Shown here: piece by piece, positions 8,757 through 17,585 of the stretch
How the letters are laid out: each line of letters opens with the position of its first letter
Numbering within the stretch: position 1 is the first letter of the stretch
Assembly (NCBI RefSeq): GCF_016811075.1
Contig: NZ_JAFBGL010000003.1
Location: forward strand, 124,001 to 188,000
Direction of reading: 5' to 3'
Source of the DNA: Oceaniferula flava
Lineage (GTDB): Bacteria > Verrucomicrobiota > Verrucomicrobiia > Verrucomicrobiales > Akkermansiaceae
Length of the DNA: 64,000 bases
Position numbers and translations under genes: made by a program
The notes under the pieces: generated by a model
The model's input: only the letters and a program-made list of their open reading frames with translations
Databases searched by the model: none
Told to the model about the DNA's origin: nothing

Positions 8757-11420
8757 ATGTCCGAGCTTCCCAAAGCCTATGAACCGCAAGCGGTTGAAAA
8801 AAACTGGTATGCCGCCTGGTTGGAAAACCAATGTTTCAGTGCCGACCCCTCATCGGAGAAGGAAGGTTACTCCATTGTCATCCCGCCCCCGAACGTCACC
8901 GGCATTCTGCACCTTGGACACGTTCTTAATAACACCATTCAAGACATTCTCTGCCGCCGCGCGCGTCAGCAGGGGAAAGAGGTGATGTGGCTGCCTGGCA
9001 CCGATCACGCAGGGATTGCCACCCAGACGAAGGTGGAGCGACAGCTGCGCGACGAGGAAGGAAAGACCCGCCGCGACGTCGGACGTGAGGCATTTCTCGA
9101 ACGCGTCTGGGACTGGAAGGACAAACACGGCGGCATCATCATTCAGCAGCTGAAACGTCTCGGTTGCTCCTGCGATTGGGAACGCGAGCGCTTCACCATG
9201 GACGAGGACTACTCGAGCCAAGTCTCCGAGGTGTTCACCAAGCTCTTCAACGACGGCCTGATCTACCGCGGCAAACGCATGGTCAACTGGTGTCCGGTTT
9301 CCCTGACCGCACTCTCTGACGAGGAGGTGATCTCCAAGCCTCAGAAATCCAAACTTTACTTCATGAAATACGAACTCGTCGATGCCCCCGGCGAGTTCCT
9401 GGAAATCTCCACCACCCGACCCGAAACCCTGATGGGCGATGTCGCTGTGGCGGTGAACCCGAAAGACGAACGCTACACCGATCTGATCGGGAAGAAAGTG
9501 CGCCGTCCGTTCCCTGCGGCTGAAATCCCCATCATCGCAGATGATCACGTGGATGTGGAGTTCGGCACCGGTGCCCTGAAAATCACTCCTGCCCACGACA
9601 AGGCGGACTTTGACATTGGTATGCGCCATGATCTGGAAATCATCGATACCTTGAATGCCGATGGCACGGTGAACTGCCCCGAGTGCCCGGACCTCGATGG
9701 TCTGGATCGCTTTGTCGCCCGTAAAAAAGCCGCGCAGAAGCTCGAGGAACTCGGCCTGCTGATCAAGGTGGAGGAGCACGACAACAACGTCGGCTACTCC
9801 GAGCGCGCTGATGTGCCGATCGAGCCGCGCATTTCCATGCAGTGGTTCCTGAAATACCCGGCCACGGAAGAAACCGCCGAGGCTGTGGCCAAGGGGGACA
9901 TTCAATATCGTCCTGCCCGCTGGGCCAAAACTCACGCCAACTGGATGGACAACATTCAGGACTGGTGCATCAGCCGCCAGCTCTGGTGGGGGCACCAGAT
10001 TCCGGTGTGGTATCGGAAGGAAAAATCCGAGGCCCTGCTCGCCGCCGAGTCGCTCGACGTGGCTGATCTCGAAGCTGGCGATATCTACGTCGGTGCCGAG
10101 CCACCGTCCGACCCGGAAAACTGGGTGCGCGATGAAGACGTGATGGACACCTGGTTCAGCTCATGGCTGTGGCCTTTTGCTACCATGTCGGAGGACGAGC
10201 AGAAGAAATTCTACCCCACCAGCGATCTGGTCACCGGTCCGGACATCATCTTCTTCTGGGTAGCCCGCATGATCATGGCCGGCTTCTACTTCAAGGATGA
10301 GATTCCGTTCAAAAACGTGTTCTTCACCTCCATCATCCGCGATATCAAAGGGCGGAAGATGAGCAAATCCTTGGGCAACTCACCGGATCCCATCGACCTG
10401 ATGGACCAGTATGGTGCCGATGGCCTCCGTTTCGGATTGCTGCGCACCGCTCCTGTGGGGGCGGACGTTCGCTTTGACGAATCCTTGGTTGCCGAAGGTC
10501 GGAACTTTGCGAACAAGCTCTACAACGCCTGCCGCTTCCGCCAGATGCTGGACAGTGGTGCCAGCGAGATTCATGCTCAGCTCACCGAGGTCAGCGGACT
10601 GCGTCCGTATCACATCGATATCGCCCGCAAGCTCGACCAGCTCACGGCGGATCAGGAGAAGGCATACGGCGATTACAAGTTCAACGAAATTGGCCAGCAG
10701 CTCTATGACTTCCTCTGGAGTGAGTTCTGCGATAAATTCCTGGAGGCCGTGAAAGGTGACCTGCGCGAGTCTGCCAGCGAAGCGGCGCGGAACACCACCT
10801 TGGCCGTTTTCGATGCAGTGATGAGTCGCTACCTGCAATTGCTCCACCCCTACATGCCGCACATCACCGAAGAGCTGTCTGCCCGGATGGGATACGTTTC
10901 CGAAGGTGAGTTCCTGATGCAGAAAGAGCTCCCATCCACTCGTCTGATCGAGGGGCAGGAAGACGCTGCCAGCCGCGCCGATGCCGTCTACACCACGGCC
11001 GGTCGGATGCGCAACCTGAAGGCCGAATACAATGTGGCCGCCCGCAAGGATGTGAAATTCATCATCATCAAAGCCGAGCCATGGCTCGCGGATGAGTCGG
11101 ATGTGCTGGGCCTGCTGGCTGGTGGTGAAATTGAAATTTGCGATAGCTACGATGCCCCCAAAGGAACTCCAGCCGCCGTCACCGATGTCGGTGAGGTCTA
11201 CATGCCGCTGGAAGGCCTGATCGATGTGGAAGCTGAGAAAGCCCGACTCGACAAGGAGATCTCCAAGGTCGAAATCGAGGTGAAGAAATGCGACGGCAAA
11301 CTTGGCAATGCCGCCTTTGTCGATAAAGCACCGGCGGCACTTGTCGATCGGGAAAAAGCACGCCGCGAGGAGTGGAGCCAGAAACTCAGTCAGCTGCAGG
11401 AAATGCGCAACGCCCTCTAA
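8757..11420 (+). CDS. valS: Valyl-tRNA synthetase
   Basis: This class I synthetase charges tRNA-Val. The 887-residue protein has PPPNVTGILHLGH with the HIGH-type signature HLGH at residues 52-55, the editing-domain segment TTRPETLMGDVAVAV, and KMSKS at residues 534-538 followed by LGNSPDPID. The C-terminal 65 residues form the ValS coiled-coil tRNA-binding arm (PLEGLIDVEAEKARLDKEI). No T-box leader is visible upstream. Confidence 0.96.
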   Translation: MSELPKAYEPQAVEKNWYAAWLENQCFSADPSSEKEGYSIVIPPPNVTGILHLGHVLNNTIQDILCRRARQQGKEVMWLPGTDHAGIATQTKVERQLRDEEGKTRRDVGREAFLERVWDWKDKHGGIIIQQLKRLGCSCDWERERFTMDEDYSSQVSEVFTKLFNDGLIYRGKRMVNWCPVSLTALSDEEVISKPQKSKLYFMKYELVDAPGEFLEISTTRPETLMGDVAVAVNPKDERYTDLIGKKVRRPFPAAEIPIIADDHVDVEFGTGALKITPAHDKADFDIGMRHDLEIIDTLNADGTVNCPECPDLDGLDRFVARKKAAQKLEELGLLIKVEEHDNNVGYSERADVPIEPRISMQWFLKYPATEETAEAVAKGDIQYRPARWAKTHANWMDNIQDWCISRQLWWGHQIPVWYRKEKSEALLAAESLDVADLEAGDIYVGAEPPSDPENWVRDEDVMDTWFSSWLWPFATMSEDEQKKFYPTSDLVTGPDIIFFWVARMIMAGFYFKDEIPFKNVFFTSIIRDIKGRKMSKSLGNSPDPIDLMDQYGADGLRFGLLRTAPVGADVRFDESLVAEGRNFANKLYNACRFRQMLDSGASEIHAQLTEVSGLRPYHIDIARKLDQLTADQEKAYGDYKFNEIGQQLYDFLWSEFCDKFLEAVKGDLRESASEAARNTTLAVFDAVMSRYLQLLHPYMPHITEELSARMGYVSEGEFLMQKELPSTRLIEGQEDAASRADAVYTTAGRMRNLKAEYNVAARKDVKFIIIKAEPWLADESDVLGLLAGGEIEICDSYDAPKGTPAAVTDVGEVYMPLEGLIDVEAEKARLDKEISKVEIEVKKCDGKLGNAAFVDKAPAALVDREKARREEWSQKLSQLQEMRNAL

Positions 11421-11500
11421 CATAGACGACTGCAAACCGGGGGCACATCTTGCTTGTCACCCGGTATCAGTCAGCTAGCCTGCGAGCAGAATTCACGTTG

Positions 11501-12598
11501 ATGCCCAAAATCGAGGACATACCCGCACTCCCCAGTGATGCTGCAGAGCTCTTGGAAGCCGTAGGCTATCTGGATGTGGCGGATCTTGCCGGTGCGGATC
11601 TGCATCAGCTCCATGCCGAGCTGGTCAAGGCGAATGAGAAGCTGCAGATTGCCGAGACCACACCTAGCGTAGCCGATCTCAAAAGTTGGCGTGGCGAACT
11701 CGGGGACGAAGCGGCCGCGGAAGAGAACTTTGCCGATGATGATGCGGACGAAGCTGAGACTTCGGAATCCGAAGCCAGCGAAGCAGCGCCCAAGCCTAGC
11801 GATCATCAAGGTGACCTTCATGTCATTGAGATGGAGGAGGGGGTGACCAACTTTGAAAACGAGCAGGAGGTCATCGACATGCTGCAAATGTCTCCCACCG
11901 CCGAGCCCTTGCCGGCAGCGTTGATCAAGGAGAACCGCTTAGCCGTTTCCGACATCCCCGAGGGCATTCTGCTCACCGCGTGGGAAGGCGAACTCGAGGT
12001 CAATGTCATGAACGCCAGCAAGCCGACTGAGGCTGAAAAGCGTGAAGCCGATGCCAAACGCACCGGACTGATGACCTCACGCATTCGAGGTTTTGACCAG
12101 GCCGACGCTCCTGACCATGTGGTGAAACCACTCGACCGAGGGAAGCCGAAAGATGTGGTTTCTGTCAGTAAGGACCTGAATTCCGGCATCGACCCCTCAT
12201 CACGGCGTTTTGTCCGCGGTGTGCTGCACCCGAGTCCGGGGAACGTGAAAACTTCTGCCTTTTTCACCGCCGTGGTGCAAATTCTGTTGGTCGCCAACTT
12301 GATTGGAATCCCGTGGATGCTGATCCACGAATATCGCAGTGGCGTGGAAATGATGGGCTGGGTGATCGGTCTGTTTTCAGGGCTTGTGGTCGCTGCGCTC
12401 TGCTATCTTTTCTGGGGGCTGAGTGCACGTTGCCGCATCTGCAGTCAGCGCCAGTTTACTCCTAAAAAGTGCCTTAAGAATAAGAAAGCCCATCACATTC
12501 CTCTGATCGGCTACATCTTTCCCACCGCCTTGCACGCCTTATTCTACAAGTGGTTTTACTGCATTTACTGCGGCACGGCGATTCGCTTGAAAAAGTAG
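11501..12598 (+). CDS. Unknown protein: helix-hairpin-like N-terminus, two membrane helices, zinc ribbon
   Basis: I do not recognise the family. The first 65 residues resemble helix-hairpin-helix/DUF4332-like helical repeats (LLEAVGYLDVADLAGADL). An acidic low-complexity linker and a mid-region without recognised motifs follow. Near the C-terminus are two membrane helices (about 260-315), then a CxxC pair (CRIC) and a second pair (CIYC) flanking a hydrophobic stretch, which looks like a split zinc ribbon. I start at the ATG at 11501; a TTG start at 11450 is possible. It lies 80 bp after valS and converges on dtd with a 4-bp gap. Confidence 0.6.
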   Translation: MPKIEDIPALPSDAAELLEAVGYLDVADLAGADLHQLHAELVKANEKLQIAETTPSVADLKSWRGELGDEAAAEENFADDDADEAETSESEASEAAPKPSDHQGDLHVIEMEEGVTNFENEQEVIDMLQMSPTAEPLPAALIKENRLAVSDIPEGILLTAWEGELEVNVMNASKPTEAEKREADAKRTGLMTSRIRGFDQADAPDHVVKPLDRGKPKDVVSVSKDLNSGIDPSSRRFVRGVLHPSPGNVKTSAFFTAVVQILLVANLIGIPWMLIHEYRSGVEMMGWVIGLFSGLVVAALCYLFWGLSARCRICSQRQFTPKKCLKNKKAHHIPLIGYIFPTALHALFYKWFYCIYCGTAIRLKK

Positions 12599-12602
12599 CA
12601 AA

Positions 12603-13055
12603 CTACTCCCTTGCGTGAGAGTCCATGGTGATGGTCACCGGGCCATCGTTGACCAGGGAGACCTGCATATCGGCACCGAATTCTCCCCGGGCACAGGCTT
12701 TACCCAGCTCCTTTTCCGCTGTGGCGAGGAATTGCTCGTAAAGGGGGATCGCCACTTCGGGGCGGGCTGCTTTGATGAATGAGGGGCGGTTGCCTTTTTT
12801 CGTGCCTGCATGCAGAGTGAACTGACTGACAACTAACAACTCGCCATCAACATCCGTCAGACAGCGGTTCATTTTCCCTTCGTCGTCTGGAAAAATACGC
12901 ATCTTGGTGATCTTGCCGACCAACCAGTCGATGTCCGTCTGACTGTCCTCGGGAACGATTCCTAACAAAATAAGAAAGCCGTGACCAATCTTGCCGGCAA
13001 CTCGACCTTCGATGCTGACACTTGCTTCGGATACGCGTTGAATAACTACTCGCAT
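12603..13055 (-). CDS. dtd: D-aminoacyl-tRNA deacylase
   Basis: Dtd recycles tRNAs mischarged with D-amino acids or glycine. The 150-residue length is exact for the family. It has MRVVIQRVSEASV at the N-terminus, the active-site SQFTL motif and the cross-dimer NDGPVT motif near the C-terminus (Gly-cisPro). The start overlaps the end of tilS by 10 bp, so the two are translated from one message. Confidence 0.95.
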   Translation of the reverse strand: MRVVIQRVSEASVSIEGRVAGKIGHGFLILLGIVPEDSQTDIDWLVGKITKMRIFPDDEGKMNRCLTDVDGELLVVSQFTLHAGTKKGNRPSFIKAARPEVAIPLYEQFLATAEKELGKACARGEFGADMQVSLVNDGPVTITMDSHARE

Positions 13056-14020
13056 GATGGATGGGATGGTGATGAATCGATAAACAGTCGCTTCTCTTTG
13101 CGTCTGAAATAACGATCTTGGGGAAGGTTGACTTTGGCGATGCTGCTGTCTTCGATCAATGACAGGCAGCGCGTGATGAGGTCGGAGCTGATCTCGGCCA
13201 CCTGATGCTTTTGCAGATAATCGTGCACGGCCATCTGGCGCAGGGCGGGGGAGAGGGAGGCGAGGGTGGGCAAATAGAGTCGACCCTGCGGGTCTTCCAG
13301 CTCGTAGCCCTGCAAGACCTCTTGCAGCGATTGCTGGGTCGATTGCGCAATGGCGGCGGCGCGCACCAGTGCCGGTTTCACGTTTCTGCCCATGATGTCT
13401 TCTAACAAGGGTAGCGCCTCGTTACGCAAGCGGTTCCGCGTTGCCACCGCCTGGGCATTGCTGTGATCCTCGCGGTAGCTGATGTGCTGCTGCTGGATAT
13501 ATGCATCGATGTCACTGCGGGTGGTCTGCAACAGGGGCCGCAAGAATTGCAGGGAGACGCCATCGATTTCATGCTGTGATGCATGGTCCATGCCCTTCAG
13601 TCCGCCCGAGCCGCGCAGGAGGTTGAACAAAATGGTCTCCGCCTGGTCATCGGCATGATGCGCCAGCAAGACGCAGTGGCAATGGTGCTGCACGGCGCAG
13701 CGACTGAAAAACTGGTGCCGGGTATTGCGCGCCGCTAGCTCTATCGACTGCTGACGGCTTTCTGCCACTGAGGCCACATCCACGGAGGTCAGCTCGCAGG
13801 GGAGGTCGAACCTTTTTGCCAGGTCCTCGACCCATGCGGCGTCTTGCTCCGAGTCCGCCGCGCGCAGCCGATGGTTCACATGGCAAAGCACCAGCTTGTC
13901 ATAGCCATGCTCGAGCAGGCTGTGCAACAAGGCGACGGAGTCCCGACCACCGGAAATGGCGAGCAGGAAGGTATCGCCTTTCGAGTGCGTGAGGAACTCG
14001 GGATGAAGAGGGAGCTTCAC
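13046..14020 (-). CDS. tilS: tRNA(Ile)-lysidine synthase
   Basis: TilS converts C34 of tRNA-Ile2 to lysidine so that it reads AUA. The PP-loop SGGRDS is at residues 23-28 (SGGxDS), followed by CHVNHRLR, LLAHHADDQAET and LLRGSGGLKGM, all TilS signatures. At 324 residues it has the catalytic domain and a shortened C-terminal part compared with the 430-residue E. coli enzyme. It overlaps dtd at its 3' end, and trhO lies 46 bp upstream on the same strand: a run of three RNA-related genes. Confidence 0.93.
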   Translation of the reverse strand: MKLPLHPEFLTHSKGDTFLLAISGGRDSVALLHSLLEHGYDKLVLCHVNHRLRAADSEQDAAWVEDLAKRFDLPCELTSVDVASVAESRQQSIELAARNTRHQFFSRCAVQHHCHCVLLAHHADDQAETILFNLLRGSGGLKGMDHASQHEIDGVSLQFLRPLLQTTRSDIDAYIQQQHISYREDHSNAQAVATRNRLRNEALPLLEDIMGRNVKPALVRAAAIAQSTQQSLQEVLQGYELEDPQGRLYLPTLASLSPALRQMAVHDYLQKHQVAEISSDLITRCLSLIEDSSIAKVNLPQDRYFRRKEKRLFIDSSPSHPSCE

Positions 14021-14066
14021 GTGCGATACGATAGAAAAGTCTCAATCACTTGTCGAGACGGAGCGA

Positions 14067-14963
14067 TTAAGACGCGGCGGCAGCGGCTGCATCGCGGCAT
14101 TTCTCGCAGCAGTAACGGCCGGATGCAGGTTCACATTTCTCGCAGCAGAAGTGTTGATCGTTGCAGGGTGGGTAGGCGCAGTTGACGTAGCGAGAGCTTT
14201 CCTCGCCACAGTGGATGCAGTGGCTGACGGTGCTCGGGTTGACGTGGTTGACGGGAACTCCCACGCGCTGGTCGAAGACGTAGCATTCGCCATCGTAATT
14301 CTCGCCGCGCGCTTCCGGGTCTTTGCCGTATTCGACGATGCCTCCCAAGAGCTGATTGACGTCCTCAAAACCTTCCTTCACCAGAAAACCACTGAACTTT
14401 TCACAGCGAATTCCACCGGTGCAGTAGGTTAGGATTTTTTTGCCATCGAGTTCCTCGCGGTGCTCTTTGATCCACTCGGGCAGCTCCTTGAAGTTGCCGA
14501 TGTCCGGGCGGATGGCTCCTTTGAAATGCCCGAGATCGTATTCGTAATCATTGCGGGCATCGAGGATGACGGCCTCGGGGTTTTCCATTTCCTCTTTCCA
14601 TTCCTTCGGCGTGAGGTGCTTGCCGGTGTATTCGTTCGGGGAAATATCCTCGTCGCCCAGGCCGAGGGTGACGATTTCATCGCGTGCCTTGACCGAGAGC
14701 TTGGGAAAGACGTGATCCTGCTCTTCATCGATCTTGAAGGTCATGGCTGCCGTGCGGGGATCGGCGTGCATGGCTTCGATGTAGGCCTCACAGGCGGACC
14801 TAGGGCCAGAGAGCGTGCCGTTGATGCCTTCCTTGGCGACGATGATGCGTCCGAAAAGTCCCAGCTCCTCGCATAAGGCACGCTGTTGATCACGATACAG
14901 TTCGGGATCCTCGATATCGGTGTAGAGATAATAAAGAAGAACAAGAAATGGTGGCTGCTCCAT
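14067..14963 (-). CDS. trhO: tRNA uridine-34 hydroxylase TrhO (rhodanese family)
   Basis: TrhO (YceA) makes 5-hydroxyuridine at tRNA position 34 with oxygen. The N-terminal ferredoxin-like domain contains [10 protein letters not shown]. The rhodanese domain (about 115-215) has [17 protein letters not shown] and the active-site loop CTGGIRC with Cys181. The C-terminal region is rich in CxxC pairs (CIHC, CEKC twice), a likely metal-binding tail also seen in long homologues. It precedes tilS and dtd in the same direction. Confidence 0.9.
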   Translation of the reverse strand: MEQPPFLVLLYYLYTDIEDPELYRDQQRALCEELGLFGRIIVAKEGINGTLSGPRSACEAYIEAMHADPRTAAMTFKIDEEQDHVFPKLSVKARDEIVTLGLGDEDISPNEYTGKHLTPKEWKEEMENPEAVILDARNDYEYDLGHFKGAIRPDIGNFKELPEWIKEHREELDGKKILTYCTGGIRCEKFSGFLVKEGFEDVNQLLGGIVEYGKDPEARGENYDGECYVFDQRVGVPVNHVNPSTVSHCIHCGEESSRYVNCAYPPCNDQHFCCEKCEPASGRYCCEKCRDAAAAAAS

Positions 14964-15035
14964 GGCTGTTGCTTAAGTCAAAATGAAACAGGGTGCAAGT
15001 ATTTGAATTTATGCACGCTGAGGCGTCGAAGGCGA

Positions 15036-15071
15036 CACAAAAAGGGACGCCGCATGTTCGTGCGGCGTCCC
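15036..15071 (-). terminator. Intrinsic terminator of the H1-like gene
   Basis: An 11-bp perfect stem, GGGACGCCGCA (15044-15054) with TGCGGCGTCCC (15061-15071) around a 6-nt loop, is followed on the minus strand by a TTTTTGT run. It lies 26 bp after the stop of the lysine-rich gene. Confidence 0.85.
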
Positions 15072-15096
15072 TGAATAATGAAAATGGATGGGCGGA

Positions 15097-15654
15097 CTAC
15101 TTTTTCTTTTTAGTCGCTTTTTTGGCCGTCTTCTTGGCGACCTTCTTCGTGGTTGTTTTCTTCTTAGCAACCTTCTTTTTGGACGCCTTTTTCGCTACCT
15201 TTTTCTTGGCGGCTTTTTTGGCTTTTTTCGCAGTTTTCTTGGTGGCTTTCTTAGCCGTCTTTTTCTTACCTGCTTTTTTTGCCTTCTTAGCGGCCTTCTT
15301 CGCTACCTTTTTCTTGGCGGCTTTCTTGGCTGATTTCTTTTTAGCGACCTTTTTCTTGGCTGCTTTTTTTGACTTTTTGGCGGCCTTCTTCGCAGACTTT
15401 TTCTTAGTCGCTTTTTTCGCAGATTTCTTTTTGGTGGCCTTCTTGGCTTTCTTAGCTGCCTTTTTCGCTACCTTTTTGCTGGCGGTTTTTTTCTTCACCG
15501 CAGCTTTGCGAGCCACTTTTTTCTTACTCACTTTTTTAGCGACCTTCTTACGGGTTACTTTTTTAGTCGTGGACTTCGTGGCGCGTTTGGCAGCGGCTTT
15601 TTTCGCCTTGCGTGGTGCAGCTTTCTTTTTAGCGGACTTTTTTTTGGCAGCCAT
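15097..15654 (-). CDS. Histone H1-like lysine/alanine-repeat DNA-binding protein
   Basis: The 185-residue protein is almost wholly made of Ala-Ala-Lys-Lys-type repeats with Thr, Ser, Val and Arg, and has no globular domain. It resembles the C-terminal tail of histone H1 and bacterial H1-like proteins (Hc1/Hc2, AlgP), which bind and compact DNA. Nucleoid binding is inferred from charge. The DNA is correspondingly repetitive. It has its own strong terminator and a 260-bp upstream gap, so it is probably transcribed alone. Confidence 0.75.
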   Translation of the reverse strand: MAAKKKSAKKKAAPRKAKKAAAKRATKSTTKKVTRKKVAKKVSKKKVARKAAVKKKTASKKVAKKAAKKAKKATKKKSAKKATKKKSAKKAAKKSKKAAKKKVAKKKSAKKAAKKKVAKKAAKKAKKAGKKKTAKKATKKTAKKAKKAAKKKVAKKASKKKVAKKKTTTKKVAKKTAKKATKKKK

Positions 15655-15913
15655 ATTCGTGTTTGTTAGGGTATGTTCGTTGTGTGGTCATCGCTTCCGC
15701 TTCCCTGTGATGACGATGTCGTCGTGGAGAAGTGTGTCGATTGTTAGAGTGGGGGCTTTTGATGATGCGCTGTTCCTGTTAGGGGGTGGCGCAAATAAAT
15801 AACACTCTTTTCACTTAACAGAATGCCCTAACCGTTTTGATTGGTCAAGGAGGGAATTTGGCGTCGGGTGATGTAAGGCCTTGAGCATGTGTTGAAAACC
15901 TCGGGGGCGTGTC

Positions 15914-16876
15914 TCAGTCGTCCGCATGTTTATGTTCGGTATTGTTAGGCCGATGCAATTCAGGGGCTAGTTTTTTCAGTTCCTGCCAGAACGTTTCTTG
16001 TGACGGGTGACCGTTAAAGAGGATTTTCCCATCGGGTGATACCAGCACCATCGTGGGCACATCGACGATGCGAAGTTGGGTAGCGAGTGAGTTTTTGTTA
16101 GATCCTGCAATCCATGCACACTTGGCCGTATCTTGAACTTCTTTACGGATTTCATCAGCGTCTTTCTTGATCTCCGGTCGATGCCCGATGAGCACTGATG
16201 CGACTGCGATACCGTGTTCTTGGCACTCGGCAGATGTGGCGGCGAAGTCCGGCATGTTGATCTGCACTTCCTGACTCATGGGTGACCAGAAGTGGAGCAG
16301 TAGCGCTTTTTTATGCTTCATCAGGGAGCCGAGGGTGATTGGCTTGCTGCCGTCTTGAGGCTGCAAGACGAAGTCTGGCTTTAAGGTGACTTTTGCCATG
16401 GCCTTTTGCAGTCTTAATCGCTCAATCGGTGGTGCGTAAATCTGCGCGTGTTTGGGGCTCAGCCAGAATGCTTCGGTGATGTGTTTTTTGAATTCAGCTT
16501 GTTGATTATTCTCCAGGGCGGCCAGCGCTTGGGTGTAGTGAACCACGGACAGCCAATCTTCTTTGACGCCAAAAATTTCCGAGGCGTCGGGATCGAACTT
16601 TTCACGCCATGGCAGGAGTTCGGCTGAGAACTTGGCAAGGGCTTGATTGTCGCCCTGATCCACAAGGTGTAGAAACCGAGCTTCGAGAATCACCTGCGGG
16701 TGCACGTTGGTCTCGATGGCCTTGGCGATGGCTTTTTCAAATTCTTGATTGCTGAGGCTGGAAAAGATTGTGTCTAACAGTTCCTGTTTGGCTTTTTCCG
16801 TTGAGGCTGCAGCGGGGGGATTTTCCTGCGCCAAACAGAAAGAGCTCATAACGAGGGCAAGGAGGAGATGTTTCAT
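15914..16876 (-). CDS. Exported thioredoxin-fold protein lacking the CxxC active site
   Basis: A signal peptide (residues 1-16) is followed by a helical, TPR-like region (about 25-160). The C-terminus (165-310) has TlpA/AhpC-type features: LKPDFVLQPQDG, ALLLHFWSPMSQE at 191-203, and VDVPTMVLVSPDGKILFNG with the cis-proline. Where TlpA has WCxxC, this protein reads FWSPMSQ (196-202), so it should not be a disulfide exchanger. I start at 16876; the longer reading frame from 16948 would run through the terminator of the upstream gene. Confidence 0.65.
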   Translation of the reverse strand: MKHLLLALVMSSFCLAQENPPAAASTEKAKQELLDTIFSSLSNQEFEKAIAKAIETNVHPQVILEARFLHLVDQGDNQALAKFSAELLPWREKFDPDASEIFGVKEDWLSVVHYTQALAALENNQQAEFKKHITEAFWLSPKHAQIYAPPIERLRLQKAMAKVTLKPDFVLQPQDGSKPITLGSLMKHKKALLLHFWSPMSQEVQINMPDFAATSAECQEHGIAVASVLIGHRPEIKKDADEIRKEVQDTAKCAWIAGSNKNSLATQLRIVDVPTMVLVSPDGKILFNGHPSQETFWQELKKLAPELHRPNNTEHKHADD

Positions 16877-16913
16877 AGCTGAAAGGTCGAGCTTCTGCTG
16901 CGAAATACCAAGC

Positions 16914-16944
16914 CAAAAAAAGGGCAGGCTACACGCCTGCCCTT
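16914..16944 (-). terminator. Intrinsic terminator of the LysM lipoprotein gene
   Basis: AAGGGCAGGC (16920-16929) pairs with GCCTGCCCTT (16935-16944) around TACAC. The plus-strand A-run at 16915-16921 is a T-run on the transcribed side. Confidence 0.85.
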
Positions 16945-16979
16945 GCAAAGGATGATGGGATAACGAACGAGTGCTCCGT

Positions 16980-17435
16980 TTATTGACCGGGGATGATCAG
17001 AGTTTGGCCGGTGCGGATGTTGGTATCGGTGAGGTTATTGGCCGCTTGAATGGCTTCGATGGAAGTGCCGTATTTTCTAGCAAGGCCCCAAAGGCTGTCG
17101 CCGGAAACCACTTCATGGCTACCGTTTGAAACTGAAGGCGCGATGGCGGCTACTGGGTTGGGCGAATTAGCCGGGAGGTTGACATTGGGAACCGGCTGGT
17201 AAGGGGCTGCGCTGCCACCTGCGGGGGTGTAGGTGCCTGCTTCGCCAGCTGTTTGTGGCACACCGTAAGGATTAGCTGCTGCAGCTGGGGCACCGTATGG
17301 ATTGGTGACTTGAGCCTGTTGGGATTCTTTCCACGCCTTGTAATCAGGGTCCATCAGTCCGCAGGAGGAAAGAGAGAGGGTGGCGACTGCGGCCAGGGCG
17401 GTGATGGCGATTGGGGAGATGGTGTTGTATTTCAT
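16980..17435 (-). CDS. LysM-domain lipoprotein
   Basis: The N-terminal signal ends in the lipobox LSSC with Cys25, so the protein should be lipid-anchored. A Pro/Ala/Tyr-rich linker with NPYG repeats follows, then one LysM domain (about 105-150: HEVVSGDSLWGLARKYGTS ... LIIPGQ), a peptidoglycan-binding module. An envelope role is likely; no catalytic domain is present. It has a strong terminator and appears monocistronic. Confidence 0.85.
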   Translation of the reverse strand: MKYNTISPIAITALAAVATLSLSSCGLMDPDYKAWKESQQAQVTNPYGAPAAAANPYGVPQTAGEAGTYTPAGGSAAPYQPVPNVNLPANSPNPVAAIAPSVSNGSHEVVSGDSLWGLARKYGTSIEAIQAANNLTDTNIRTGQTLIIPGQ

Positions 17436-17585
17436 AGCTTTGTTGATTGGGGAGGGGGTTGGTGGGGCCTCGCATAAGCGATTGCTGTTTATTTAGCATT
17501 TATTAACCATTTGTAAAATGGAAGTTTTAAAAAGGGCCGTCAGTTATCAAGGTAACGGCATCAGCAGGCCCGATCTTTCGGGGGA

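Noticed and set aside
8850-9995. Open frame of 381 codons opposite valS
   Set aside because: It lies fully within valS and has no family resemblance.
14993-15802. Long plus-strand frame coding a Phe/Leu/Ala-rich, membrane-like protein
   Set aside because: It is the antisense of the Lys/Ala repeats in the H1-like gene; lysine codons read backwards give Phe and Leu. There is no ribosome site.
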